DNA of 6,451 bases, from contig JAICTW010000165.1 of assembly GCA_025936195.1 (NCBI GenBank), positions 1-6,451 on the forward strand, given 5' to 3'. Positions 1 to 6,378 of the stretch are shown here, one piece after another. Numbering within the stretch: position 1 is the first letter of the stretch; each line of letters begins with the position of its first letter. A model generated the notes under the pieces. The model had not been told where the DNA came from and ran no database searches. It saw only the letters and a list, made by a program, of their open reading frames with translations. The translations under genes and the position numbers were made by a program. Source of the DNA: Flavisolibacter sp. (GTDB lineage: Bacteria > Bacteroidota > Bacteroidia > Chitinophagales > Chitinophagaceae).

Positions 1-273
1 GAAAGGGATTATTCAAGAAAGGTAGTGCTGAAAGGAAAAAACTCAACCACGGCTCCCGTCGAAGAAATTATGAGCACTGATCTTCCCTCAGTTAATCCTA
101 AAGATTCAATGGATCACTGCCGCGAATTAATGTCGGCCTGCAACGTTCGTTATCTTCCTGTATTTCAGGGCAGCGAGTTAAAAGGAATTATTTCCATGAG
201 CGATGTGGTCAAGGAAACCATTGCCATGCAACAGCAAACCATTGATCATTTGCAGCAATACATCAGCCTGTAG
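1..273 (+). CDS. CBS-domain protein, 3' part (start lies left of the window)
   Basis: The frame is open from base 1, and the first visible residues are ERDYSRKVVLKGK, the linker that follows the first CBS domain in small two-CBS proteins. A GTG at 25 is therefore internal, not the start. The 90 visible residues hold the end of CBS 1, with the S-x-x-D type Asp at visible residue 3, and a complete CBS 2 (about residues 20-75). CBS 2 begins PVEEIM, continues with VRYLPV, and ends in GIISMSDVVK, whose S65-x-x-D68 is the usual ribose/phosphate-contacting motif. Proteins of this type are about 140-150 residues long, so roughly 50 residues are missing to the left. CBS pairs bind adenine nucleotides and act as energy or ligand sensors; here no catalytic domain is attached, so the partner is unknown. 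The protein should be cytoplasmic: no membrane segment is visible. The C-terminus is Gln-rich. No terminator hairpin follows. Confidence 0.9.
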   Translation, partial: ERDYSRKVVLKGKNSTTAPVEEIMSTDLPSVNPKDSMDHCRELMSACNVRYLPVFQGSELKGIISMSDVVKETIAMQQQTIDHLQQYISL

Positions 274-318
274 CAGTTATGCTTTTAAGGAAACAACAGC
301 CGTGCACAAAGAAACAAA

Positions 319-637
319 TCATTTCGCCAGCTTTTCTATTTTCTGAAACATCGGAGCTTCGTAATAAATTCGGCGCCCCATTTTTTGGCAAACAACCGGT
401 CCAATTCCCTTGAGGAAGCAGTAAACACTACTGCAGAAAAGGTTTTAAAATCTTCTGATTGCCTGATGCGGGAAAGAGTTTCCATTCCATTCGTGCCGGC
501 ATATTGATATCAAGAATGATCAGGCAGGGAAGTTGTTGCCTGGCAAGTGAATTTTTTTTACTAACGCAAGAACTATAAACAATATCATACACGCATAAAA
601 GCTTTTTCACAGCCAGGCTTAACATTTCTTCAACCAT
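319..637 (-). pseudogene. decayed single-domain response regulator (CheY-like receiver)
   Basis: The reading frame from ATG 637 reaches QQLPCLIILDINMPA, the strand with the phospho-acceptor Asp of a receiver domain, then goes out of frame near 491-493. One missing base there restores NGMETLSRIRQSEDFKTF, then SAVVFTASSRELDRLFAKKW and GAEFITK, which are the remaining receiver elements including the conserved Thr/Ser and the Lys of the K-P motif. A second missing base near 353-357 breaks the frame again; correcting it gives PMFQKIEKLAK and a TGA at 319-321. The front part is also defective. Only about 35 residues precede the LPCLIILD strand, instead of the usual 50 or more, and the acidic pair is not intact; KKLLCVYD may be its remnant. 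With two frameshifts plus a shortened front, gene decay is likelier than sequencing error. The rest of the 438-base gap between the CBS gene and the peptidase (274-318 and 638-680) shows no other gene. Confidence 0.8.
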
Positions 638-680
638 CCCTCTTTCTTTGTTTTGATTCTTACGAATAATAGTTTATTTC

Positions 681-709
681 TTAAAAGCTTTTCCTCTGCC
701 TTAGCTTTG
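681..709 (+). promoter_or_regulatory. Bacteroidota-type promoter of the S46 peptidase
   Basis: TAGCTTTG at 702-709 matches the Bacteroidota -7 consensus TAnnTTTG exactly. A weak -33 element (TTA at 681-683, consensus TTG) lies 18 bases upstream. Transcription would start near 716, leaving a leader of about 14 A-rich bases before the ATG at 730. The -7 match is seen directly; the role and the start point are inferred. Confidence 0.6.
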
Positions 710-729
710 CGGTGCTAAAAAATATAAAC

Positions 730-2898
730 ATGAAAAAAGTATTCATCGTCCTTATCCTTTTTGTAAGCTTTGTTTTTAAGGCCGCAGCCGATGAAGGCAT
801 GTGGTTGCCCATGTTGCTTGGACAACAAGTGTATAACGATATGGTGAAAAAAGGCCTGAAGCTTACCAAAGAACAATTATACAGTATCAACAAAGCTTCA
901 TTGAAAGATGCTATTGTTATTTTTAACGGAGGTTGCACCGGCGAAATGGTGAGCCCGCAGGGATTAGTGTTTACCAATCACCACTGCGGTTACAGTGTAA
1001 TTGCAGGTGCAAGCACTGTTGAACACAACTATTTGCAAAACGGTTTTTATGCCCGGAATATGGGCGAAGAGATTCCCGGCAACACTCAGAATTTGTATGT
1101 GGAGTTTTTAACCAGGGTTGAAGATGTAACCAAACTGGTATTGGATTCATTGCAGGGACTTAGCGGACAGCAAAGAGTGGATCGGCAAAACCAGATACTT
1201 GCTGCCATCAATGCAAGAATGAGCGACGCTTCAAAACACATCCGCACAAGTGTTAGTGCTTTGTTCAAAGGCAATCAGTTCCTTGCATTCGTTTATCAGC
1301 GCTACACTGATGTACGATTAGTAGGTGCGCCACCGGAAGCACTTGGGAAATTTGGTGGTGATACTGACAACTGGGAATGGCCTCGCCACACAATTGATTA
1401 TTCCGTTTTCCGTGTATATGCTGCACCCGATGGAAGTCCTGCAGATTACAGCGCAGGCAACAAACCATTAAAACCAAAATGGTATTTACCCATTTCATTA
1501 AAATCCAGAAACGAAGGAGATTTTTCATTGATATACGGTTATCCCGGCAGCACCAATCGTTATGAATCTTCTCTGGGTGTTCAGTTGTCAACAGATATCA
1601 ATAATCCTACTTTGGTAAAGCTTCGCGACATGCGTTTGAAATACATGTTCGAAGAAATGAAGAAAGATCCTGCCATCAAATTACAACTGGCATCAAGCTA
1701 TGCGGGCATTGCCAACTATTGGAAATTCTACAAAGGCGAAACAGAGCAATTATTGAAATATGATATTTACGGTCAAAAGAAAAAGCAGGAAGAAGCCTTT
1801 ATAAAATGGGCGCAAAACAAACCTGAGTACAAAAATATTTTTACCGATTTGCAGACAGCTTACGATGCATGGAGGCCTTATGCCATGCACCGCATGTACA
1901 TAAATGAAGGTATTTTGGGATCGCCATTGCTGGCCTTTGCCGCTTCCTTACAGGGGCTGGAAACTGCATTGACAAAACCCGGTACTTCCACCGATGCCAT
2001 TAAGAGAGCGGTAGCCGCAGCCGATCAGGCACGCCAGCGTTTTCTAAAAGCAGAGAATAAACCTTCCGATCAAAGCATTGTTGGCTCTGTGTTGCAGATG
2101 TACTACAATGACATTCCTAAAAACCAGCAGCCACAAGGTTTGTATGAAGCTATACGAAACGAGTATGGTGCTTTGGATAAAGCATCTACTTATGAAAAAT
2201 ATGCAGATGCGATTTTTCAAAATACGATGATCCTTAACGATAAAAAATGGAATGACTTTGTGCAACGTCCCGATGCCAATACGTTGCAACAAGACCTGGC
2301 GTACAATCTTGCCAATACTTTCATAAGAAACTATGTTAGCAAATACGCTCCTTTTTATCAGCAGTTTGTTACTGCCAATAATGAATGGGGACGTTTGTAC
2401 CTGAAAGGTATTATGGAAATGAACCCTGGTAAAGTAATGTATCCTGATGCCACCTTCACCATGCGTTTGAGCTATGGCAAAGTAGCTTCTTACAATCCGC
2501 GTGATGCCGTGCATTATGATTATGAAACTACCATGAGCGGCATGTTGGCAAAATACATTCCGGGTGATTATGAATTTGATCTGCCGCAGGAGTTTTTGAA
2601 AACAGCACGGGCTAAGGATTTCGGTCAGTATAAAGATGCTAAAAAGAATGATCTTGTGGTTTGCTTTATCACTACCAATGATATTACAGGAGGGAACTCA
2701 GGTTCTCCGGTGATGAATGGAAACGGAGAATTGATCGGGCTTGCTTTCGATGGTAATTATGAAGCATTAAGTCACAAATTGCAGTTCGATAAAGATTTGA
2801 ACCGTACGATCTGTGTGGACATTCGCGCCGTGCTTTGGAGTATTGATAAGATTGGAGGAGCAGAGAACATCATTAAAGAATTAACTCTGAGAAAATAA
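730..2898 (+). CDS. dpp7: family S46 dipeptidyl-peptidase, DPP7-like
   Basis: This secreted serine exopeptidase removes dipeptides from the N-terminus of oligopeptides in the periplasm, feeding amino-acid use. The 722-residue length is typical of S46. The ATG at 730 is chosen over a GTG at 712 because it gives a proper signal peptide, MKKVFIVLILFVSFVFKAAA, with cleavage before DEGMWLP, the usual mature start; the GTG would lie upstream of the predicted transcription start. The chymotrypsin-like double barrel is split by a helical insert, roughly residues 290-560. Catalytic residues visible are His85 in TNHHCGY, the Asp in GGDTDNWEWPRH (D211 or D213) and Ser657 in TGGNSGSPV. The residue 18 after the serine is Gly675 (FDGNYEA). 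In this family Gly there marks DPP7-type preference for hydrophobic P1 residues, while Arg marks DPP11-type preference for Asp/Glu. The gene looks intact, has its own promoter and ends in a strong terminator, so it is probably monocistronic. Confidence 0.95.
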   Translation: MKKVFIVLILFVSFVFKAAADEGMWLPMLLGQQVYNDMVKKGLKLTKEQLYSINKASLKDAIVIFNGGCTGEMVSPQGLVFTNHHCGYSVIAGASTVEHNYLQNGFYARNMGEEIPGNTQNLYVEFLTRVEDVTKLVLDSLQGLSGQQRVDRQNQILAAINARMSDASKHIRTSVSALFKGNQFLAFVYQRYTDVRLVGAPPEALGKFGGDTDNWEWPRHTIDYSVFRVYAAPDGSPADYSAGNKPLKPKWYLPISLKSRNEGDFSLIYGYPGSTNRYESSLGVQLSTDINNPTLVKLRDMRLKYMFEEMKKDPAIKLQLASSYAGIANYWKFYKGETEQLLKYDIYGQKKKQEEAFIKWAQNKPEYKNIFTDLQTAYDAWRPYAMHRMYINEGILGSPLLAFAASLQGLETALTKPGTSTDAIKRAVAAADQARQRFLKAENKPSDQSIVGSVLQMYYNDIPKNQQPQGLYEAIRNEYGALDKASTYEKYADAIFQNTMILNDKKWNDFVQRPDANTLQQDLAYNLANTFIRNYVSKYAPFYQQFVTANNEWGRLYLKGIMEMNPGKVMYPDATFTMRLSYGKVASYNPRDAVHYDYETTMSGMLAKYIPGDYEFDLPQEFLKTARAKDFGQYKDAKKNDLVVCFITTNDITGGNSGSPVMNGNGELIGLAFDGNYEALSHKLQFDKDLNRTICVDIRAVLWSIDKIGGAENIIKELTLRK

Positions 2899-2917
2899 TT
2901 CTGTTGCACTTAATTTT

Positions 2918-2944
2918 AATCCCGCGTCTTGCGGGATTTTTTTT
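2918..2944 (+). terminator. rho-independent terminator of the S46 peptidase
   Basis: An 8-bp perfect stem, AATCCCGC (2918-2925) with GCGGGATT (2931-2938), encloses a 5-base loop GTCTT. The run of eight T (2937-2944) begins in the last two bases of the stem. It begins 20 bases after the peptidase stop codon. Confidence 0.9.
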
Positions 2945-2961
2945 AATCTTAATTGATCGGC

Positions 2962-3624
2962 TTGAAAAATTTTATTCTCCTTTTTCTCTTATTCTGTGGT
3001 ATTTCCGGCAGTGCCCAACTTCGCTTCAGCATTGCACCAGATCTTTCTTTGATGCGGAACTTTAGTCCGAAACAAAAATTCTGGTCATTGGGAGAAACCA
3101 TTCAATTCAATCTTCATTTTAATAAAAAGCAAAGCGCTTATGCCTGGTTATCCTATTACACACCCGGCAAATTCAAAAATAATTTTGCCGCCGATGCAAA
3201 AGCATCTACTACATTTCCGGCTTCCGTACCTTTCATGGCTTCGGCAACCTGGCGGAACAATGAAGTTTCTTTAGGATGGAAACATTATCTCAAAGGAAGC
3301 TTTGATTCAGAAACCGGATGGAATCTTTACAGTATTGCAGGATTTGGACTGATGTTCACCAAGGTGGAAAACGTTTTCTCCCGTGCAATTGATACCAATT
3401 TATACAACACACCCATCCGTGCAGGCAACAGTAAATTTTACAGGTTAACGCTTGATCTTGGAACCGGTGTTGAATTCCCGATTGGTGGAAGTTTTTTTCT
3501 GTATGGAGACCTAAGAACATGGATACCTACATCTGATTATCCTTCTCCATATTTACACAATAACAAAAATGTACCACTGCCTTTTATGATCAGCGGAGGC
3601 ATGCGGATATTATTTGATTATTGA
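2962..3624 (+). CDS. exported protein, probable small outer-membrane beta-barrel
   Basis: I do not recognise a named family. The 220-residue protein starts with KNFILLFLLFCGISGSAQ, a signal peptide with likely cleavage after the A of GSA and a mature start QLRFSIAPD. The rest alternates polar and hydrophobic residues in segments ending in aromatic residues (AYAWLSYYTP, NEVSLGWKHYL, SFFLYGDLRTWI), and the protein ends GGMRILFDY; an aromatic last residue is typical of outer-membrane barrels. It would form about eight strands (inference). The frame holds no ATG before the mature part. An in-frame TAA at 2950-2952 leaves only TTG at 2953 or 2962, and 2962 gives the better signal peptide (MKNF...). 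The gene starts 17 bases after the terminator T-run, so a promoter would have to overlap the terminator, or expression depends on read-through. Its 3' end overlaps the convergent lipoprotein gene by 7 bases. Confidence 0.8.
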   Translation: MKNFILLFLLFCGISGSAQLRFSIAPDLSLMRNFSPKQKFWSLGETIQFNLHFNKKQSAYAWLSYYTPGKFKNNFAADAKASTTFPASVPFMASATWRNNEVSLGWKHYLKGSFDSETGWNLYSIAGFGLMFTKVENVFSRAIDTNLYNTPIRAGNSKFYRLTLDLGTGVEFPIGGSFFLYGDLRTWIPTSDYPSPYLHNNKNVPLPFMISGGMRILFDY

Positions 3625-4160
3625 ATCTTTACATCAAATCTGCCTTCGGTTACTGTAATTGGCGATGCCGGGTTATAGCTGTCCATACCTGTTGCCGTAA
3701 ATTCAAATGTTCCTGATACAATGCGATTCTCCGGATCAAATTTGCTGATGGTGACTGTTCCGGTGTATTGCGGATTAGTGATCCACTCGTTTAAAGGGCT
3801 AAGTTTTCTTTTTACATAGTAAGCATAGCTTGCTGCTGCATTTGGATAAACATCAGTGCTTTGATTAAGGGCATAGGTGCCTGGACCAGTGACATTCTTC
3901 AAATAAATATCAAATTCAGTTTCTGTGGGTTCAGAAGCGAAATTCTGTGCACGAATGAGCAGATCGTTTAGACCGCTGAGGGAAGCTTCTAATATCGGCA
4001 TATTAATTCCGGCAAATTTTTGCGGAACCCAATAAGCTCCGTTCAATTTCAAACCAAATGTATTGGCGCCACTTTGGGTGGTTTCAGGCAATGCATCCAG
4101 TGATTTTTTGCACCCTGAAAAAATGAATACGAAAGAAAACAGCAACAGAATGTTCTTCAT
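3618..4160 (-). CDS. lipoprotein of unknown function (possibly DUF6252-like)
   Basis: This 180-residue protein has a lipoprotein signal peptide: MKN, the hydrophobic stretch ILLLFSFVFIF, then lipobox FSGC with the acylated Cys17 followed by KKS. With no Asp at +2, outer-membrane anchoring is expected. The mature part begins with a low-complexity linker, then NTFGLKLNGAYWVPQ (about 33-47), a central GTYALN (94-99) and a C-terminal block ITVTEGRFDVKI (168-179). From memory this pattern (NTFG...NG..W.P, GTY.L, VSGTF.F.A, EGRFD.K) recalls the DUF6252 lipoproteins of Bacteroidota, small beta-rich proteins of unknown role; the family assignment is tentative. TGTVTISKFDPENRIVSGTF (133-152) fits beta-hairpins. 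No enzyme motif is visible. It is divergent from the dipeptide epimerase, with 93 bases between start codons, and convergent with the barrel gene. Whether the two envelope proteins cooperate is not shown by the sequence. Confidence 0.88.
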   Translation of the reverse strand: MKNILLLFSFVFIFSGCKKSLDALPETTQSGANTFGLKLNGAYWVPQKFAGINMPILEASLSGLNDLLIRAQNFASEPTETEFDIYLKNVTGPGTYALNQSTDVYPNAAASYAYYVKRKLSPLNEWITNPQYTGTVTISKFDPENRIVSGTFEFTATGMDSYNPASPITVTEGRFDVKIQ

Positions 4161-4207
4161 AGATGTTTTAAAGATTCACCTCATAAATCGTGCAAATCAG
4201 GTTTTTA

Positions 4208-4235
4208 TTGCGGATGGAATTTGCTTTTAACTTTA
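4208..4235 (+). promoter_or_regulatory. candidate promoter of the dipeptide epimerase
   Basis: TTG at 4208-4210, a 17-base spacer and TAACTTTA at 4228-4235 fit the Bacteroidota TTG / TAnnTTTG arrangement with one mismatch in the -7 box. It would start transcription near 4242, a dozen bases before the ATG at 4254. It is a weak match in AT-rich DNA. Confidence 0.35.
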
Positions 4236-4253
4236 CCGCCTCAAAAACCAAAC

Positions 4254-5369
4254 ATGACAGGCACAACCATTCAGTCCATAGAAATTTACAAGCTGTTTAT
4301 TGATCTAAAAGAACCATTTGTTATTTCCCTCGGACCTCAGAACGATGTTCAGAATATTATTGTCATCATTCGCACAAAAGATGGTTGCGCCGGTTATGGC
4401 GAATGCAGCCCTTATATGTCCATAAACGGCGAAAGTGTTGATACCTGTTTTATCGTTGCACAATATTTTGCCAAAGTGCTGAAGGAAAAGAATGCATTGA
4501 ATATTGCTGAATGTATGGACATCATGGACAAAACCATTTACGGCAATACCAGCATTAAAAGTGCTTTTGACATGGCCTTGCATGATATTGCGGCTCAACA
4601 CTCCGGCGTTCCTCTTTATAAATTTTTAGGTGGAGAGAGGAACAAGGTTTTGGAAACAGATTATACCGTAAGCATTGGCGATCCTCAGAAAATGAAAAGC
4701 GACGCCATCAAAATTGTGCAGCATGGCTTTCCGGCAGTGAAAGTAAAACTGGGTGAAAGCAAAGAAAAAGATGTGGAACGTATTAAAGCCATCCGCGAAG
4801 GGATCGGCATAGATTATCCTTTACGCATTGATGCTAACCAGGGTTGGAAAACTGCAGACAATGCTATTGAAGTTTTGAAAGCTTTGGCACAATACAATAT
4901 TGAATATTGCGAAGAGCCAATACTGCGTTATCGCTTTATGGAATTGAACAAAGTTTCTGAAGCAGCTCCTATCACCATCATGGCTGATGAAAGTTGCAGT
5001 GATGAACACGATGCCGAAAGGTTGATACAATTAAAAGCCTGCAAAATGTTCAACATTAAATTGGGCAAATCTTCCGGTTTTTATAAAGGATTACAAATTG
5101 CACAACTGGGTGCAAAGGCCAACATGCAAATGCAGGTGGGTGGTTTTATGGAATCAAGACTCGGAATGACGGCATCTGCACATTTGGCCCTGGCTAATGA
5201 TCATATTCATCATTGCGATTTTGATACACCACTGATGTTTACAGAAGATCCTGTAATTGGAGGGATTGAATACCTTGATAAGGGGATCATTGAAGTACCC
5301 GATACACCGGGACTGGGAGCAGTGATTGATGAAAACTATTTACAAACGGCGGAGAAGGTGATCATATAA
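4254..5369 (+). CDS. dipeptide epimerase (enolase superfamily)
   Basis: The enzyme inverts the alpha-carbon of one residue in a dipeptide, by a two-base 1,1-proton transfer with Mg2+; it acts in the cytoplasm on peptide or cell-wall (murein) dipeptides. The 371-residue length fits the family. The N-terminal capping domain (about 5-125) carries GYGECSPYM. The barrel carries K163-V-K165 (first base), metal ligands D193 (RIDANQGW), E220 (CEEP) and D245 (MADES), and the second base K269 (NIKLGKS). D322-F-D324 (CDFDTPL) is the D-x-D motif that binds the substrate ammonium group and separates dipeptide epimerases from muconate lactonising or o-succinylbenzoate enzymes. From memory, blocks such as GECSPYMSINGES, TDYTVS and QVGGFMESRLG resemble a Cytophaga hutchinsonii enzyme reported to act on D-Ala-D-Ala, more than classical L-Ala-D/L-Glu epimerases; the exact substrate is open. 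ATG 4254 is preferred over TTG 4221, which lies inside the candidate promoter. The 3' end overlaps the convergent small gene by 8 bases. Confidence 0.92.
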   Translation: MTGTTIQSIEIYKLFIDLKEPFVISLGPQNDVQNIIVIIRTKDGCAGYGECSPYMSINGESVDTCFIVAQYFAKVLKEKNALNIAECMDIMDKTIYGNTSIKSAFDMALHDIAAQHSGVPLYKFLGGERNKVLETDYTVSIGDPQKMKSDAIKIVQHGFPAVKVKLGESKEKDVERIKAIREGIGIDYPLRIDANQGWKTADNAIEVLKALAQYNIEYCEEPILRYRFMELNKVSEAAPITIMADESCSDEHDAERLIQLKACKMFNIKLGKSSGFYKGLQIAQLGAKANMQMQVGGFMESRLGMTASAHLALANDHIHHCDFDTPLMFTEDPVIGGIEYLDKGIIEVPDTPGLGAVIDENYLQTAEKVII

Positions 5370-5571
5370 CCAATCCATCATCACCGTCGTGCTTTACGGT
5401 TCCAATCAAATCACCTCTGTAATAAACAATGCTTTCATCAAGAAGATTTAGAATGTGAAATTGTTTTTTCTCCTCCTGTGTTGGCGAATGGCCAAGAAAG
5501 TTAGTGATCAGTTCATTGATCAAACGTGTCTTTTCCATGGTCATTTTCAATAAGACGTTTTTTTCAGACAT
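5362..5571 (-). CDS. small hypothetical protein, 69 residues
   Basis: I do not recognise it. It starts MSEKNVLLKMTMEKTRL; ATGs at residues 10 and 12 are alternative starts, and the MEKTRL start would give 58 residues. The first half reads as an amphipathic charged helix (EKTRLINELITNFLG), followed by HSPTQEEKKQFHILNLLDES. The end looks like a small beta unit (IVYYRGDLIGTVKHDGDDG). There is no signal peptide, Cys pair or membrane segment, so it is probably cytoplasmic. It looks coding rather than accidental because the composition is balanced and soluble, and because it fills the space between the epimerase and the glycosylase, with only an 8-base 3' overlap with the epimerase. It lies 137 bases downstream of the glycosylase gene on the same strand. 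That gap is AT-rich and shows no clear hairpin. Against it: it is short, has no known family, and no clear promoter was found. Confidence 0.55.
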   Translation of the reverse strand: MSEKNVLLKMTMEKTRLINELITNFLGHSPTQEEKKQFHILNLLDESIVYYRGDLIGTVKHDGDDGLVI

Positions 5572-5708
5572 GGCATTAGATTTACAGCAAGCACAGAAGT
5601 AACGGACTAAGAAGGAATACGGCTGATGGATAATGGTTAGAGGGAATCAGTCTTCTAAAATATATTTTTATGTTTGAAACAGGTAGGTTTTGCTGTTTTT
5701 TTTAGTCA

Positions 5709-6323
5709 CTATTTTTTCAACACAGGAGCATTGTCCTTCCAATGCCATAAATGAAGACAGGCGTAGGTTCGATAGGGCGACCATTTTTTGGAGATCTTCA
5801 ATAAGTTTTCTTTGAATGCTTTTTTGTTGCTGTCATCCAGTTTATAAACTTTTTTCATGGCTGTTTGAATACCATAATCATCGACTGAAAAAAGGTCTTC
5901 TCTTCCAAGAGTGAACATTAACAGCATTTCCACCGTCCATCTTCCCACTCCTTTAATTTGAGTAAGCAACTCAATGATCTCTTCATCGCTCATTTTTTTT
6001 AGTCGTTTATCATTGAGGTCATTATCAATGGCAAATTGCGCCACATTTAAAACATATTGCGTTTTGGCATTCGACATTCCAATGGCTCTTAATTTATCAA
6101 AAGGTGTGTCGACAATTTGTTTGGGCGTGGGTTCGTTGCCGCCGTATAATTCCAAAAAGCGATGATAAATCACTTTAGCAACTTTAGTAGAGAGTTGCTG
6201 GCTCATAATAGAAGCGCAAAGACGCAGGCAGATATTTTTATGTGATTTCAATGTAAAAGGCTCGTGCTGTCCGATAAGCTTTGCCAGTTTTTTGTCTTTG
6301 GAAAGGTGAGTTATGTATTTCAT
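5709..6323 (-). CDS. alkA: DNA-3-methyladenine glycosylase II, AlkA/HhH family
   Basis: This base-excision repair enzyme cuts alkylated bases (3-methyladenine and related) from DNA, leaving an abasic site. The 204-residue protein is of the short type lacking the N-terminal domain of E. coli AlkA. Visible motifs are IMSQQLSTKVAKVIYHRF (39-56), the helix-hairpin-helix LLTQIKGVGRWTVEMLLMF (119-137) and SVDDYGIQ, where D149 aligns with the catalytic Asp238 of AlkA. The C-terminal WSPYRTYACLHLW (181-193) is the family W-x-P-Y-R block. There is no Cys cluster, so it is not an EndoIII/MutY-type iron-sulphur enzyme. ATG 6323 is chosen because the family begins with a short region like MKYITHLSKD. The frame extends upstream to ATG 6395, but those 24 residues are AT-rich, contain a promoter-like sequence and would overlap the divergent gene. 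It stands alone, with 55 bases to the divergent gene's start. Confidence 0.92.
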   Translation of the reverse strand: MKYITHLSKDKKLAKLIGQHEPFTLKSHKNICLRLCASIMSQQLSTKVAKVIYHRFLELYGGNEPTPKQIVDTPFDKLRAIGMSNAKTQYVLNVAQFAIDNDLNDKRLKKMSDEEIIELLTQIKGVGRWTVEMLLMFTLGREDLFSVDDYGIQTAMKKVYKLDDSNKKAFKENLLKISKKWSPYRTYACLHLWHWKDNAPVLKK

Positions 6324-6340
6324 AATTAAAACTGAAAAAT

Positions 6341-6369
6341 TAAAATTAAAAACGGAATGGTAAACACAA
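6341..6369 (-). promoter_or_regulatory. candidate promoter of the DNA glycosylase
   Basis: On the minus strand, TTG (6369-6367), an 18-base spacer and TAATTTTA (6348-6341) fit the Bacteroidota TTG / TAnnTTTG layout with one mismatch in the -7 box. Transcription would begin near 6335, about 11 bases before ATG 6323. The region is very AT-rich, so a chance match is possible. Confidence 0.3.
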
Positions 6370-6378
6370 TTTTGTTGA

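Noticed and set aside
25..273. GTG at 25 as start of an 82-residue CBS protein
   Set aside because: The frame is open to base 1 and the residues before the GTG (ERDYSRKV) are conserved CBS-protein sequence, so the gene begins outside the window.
712..729. GTG start at 712 for the S46 peptidase
   Set aside because: It lies upstream of the predicted transcription start and adds six residues before a proper signal peptide that begins at ATG 730.
1265..1591. 108-residue minus-strand open frame inside the peptidase gene
   Set aside because: Shadow of the S46 gene; Cys- and His-rich sequence with no plausible start context.
2044..2514. 156-residue minus-strand open frame inside the peptidase gene
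   Set aside because: It lies wholly inside the conserved S46 coding region and has no recognisable motif; it is a shadow frame.
5357..5385. Inverted repeat GGTGAT / ATCACC at the epimerase-small gene junction, as a possible terminator
   Set aside because: Six base pairs with a 17-base loop and no T-run on either strand; too weak to call.
5669..5676. TATGTTTG on the plus strand, a full match to the -7 consensus
   Set aside because: No -33 element at the right distance and no plus-strand gene follows; the region downstream is the minus-strand glycosylase gene.
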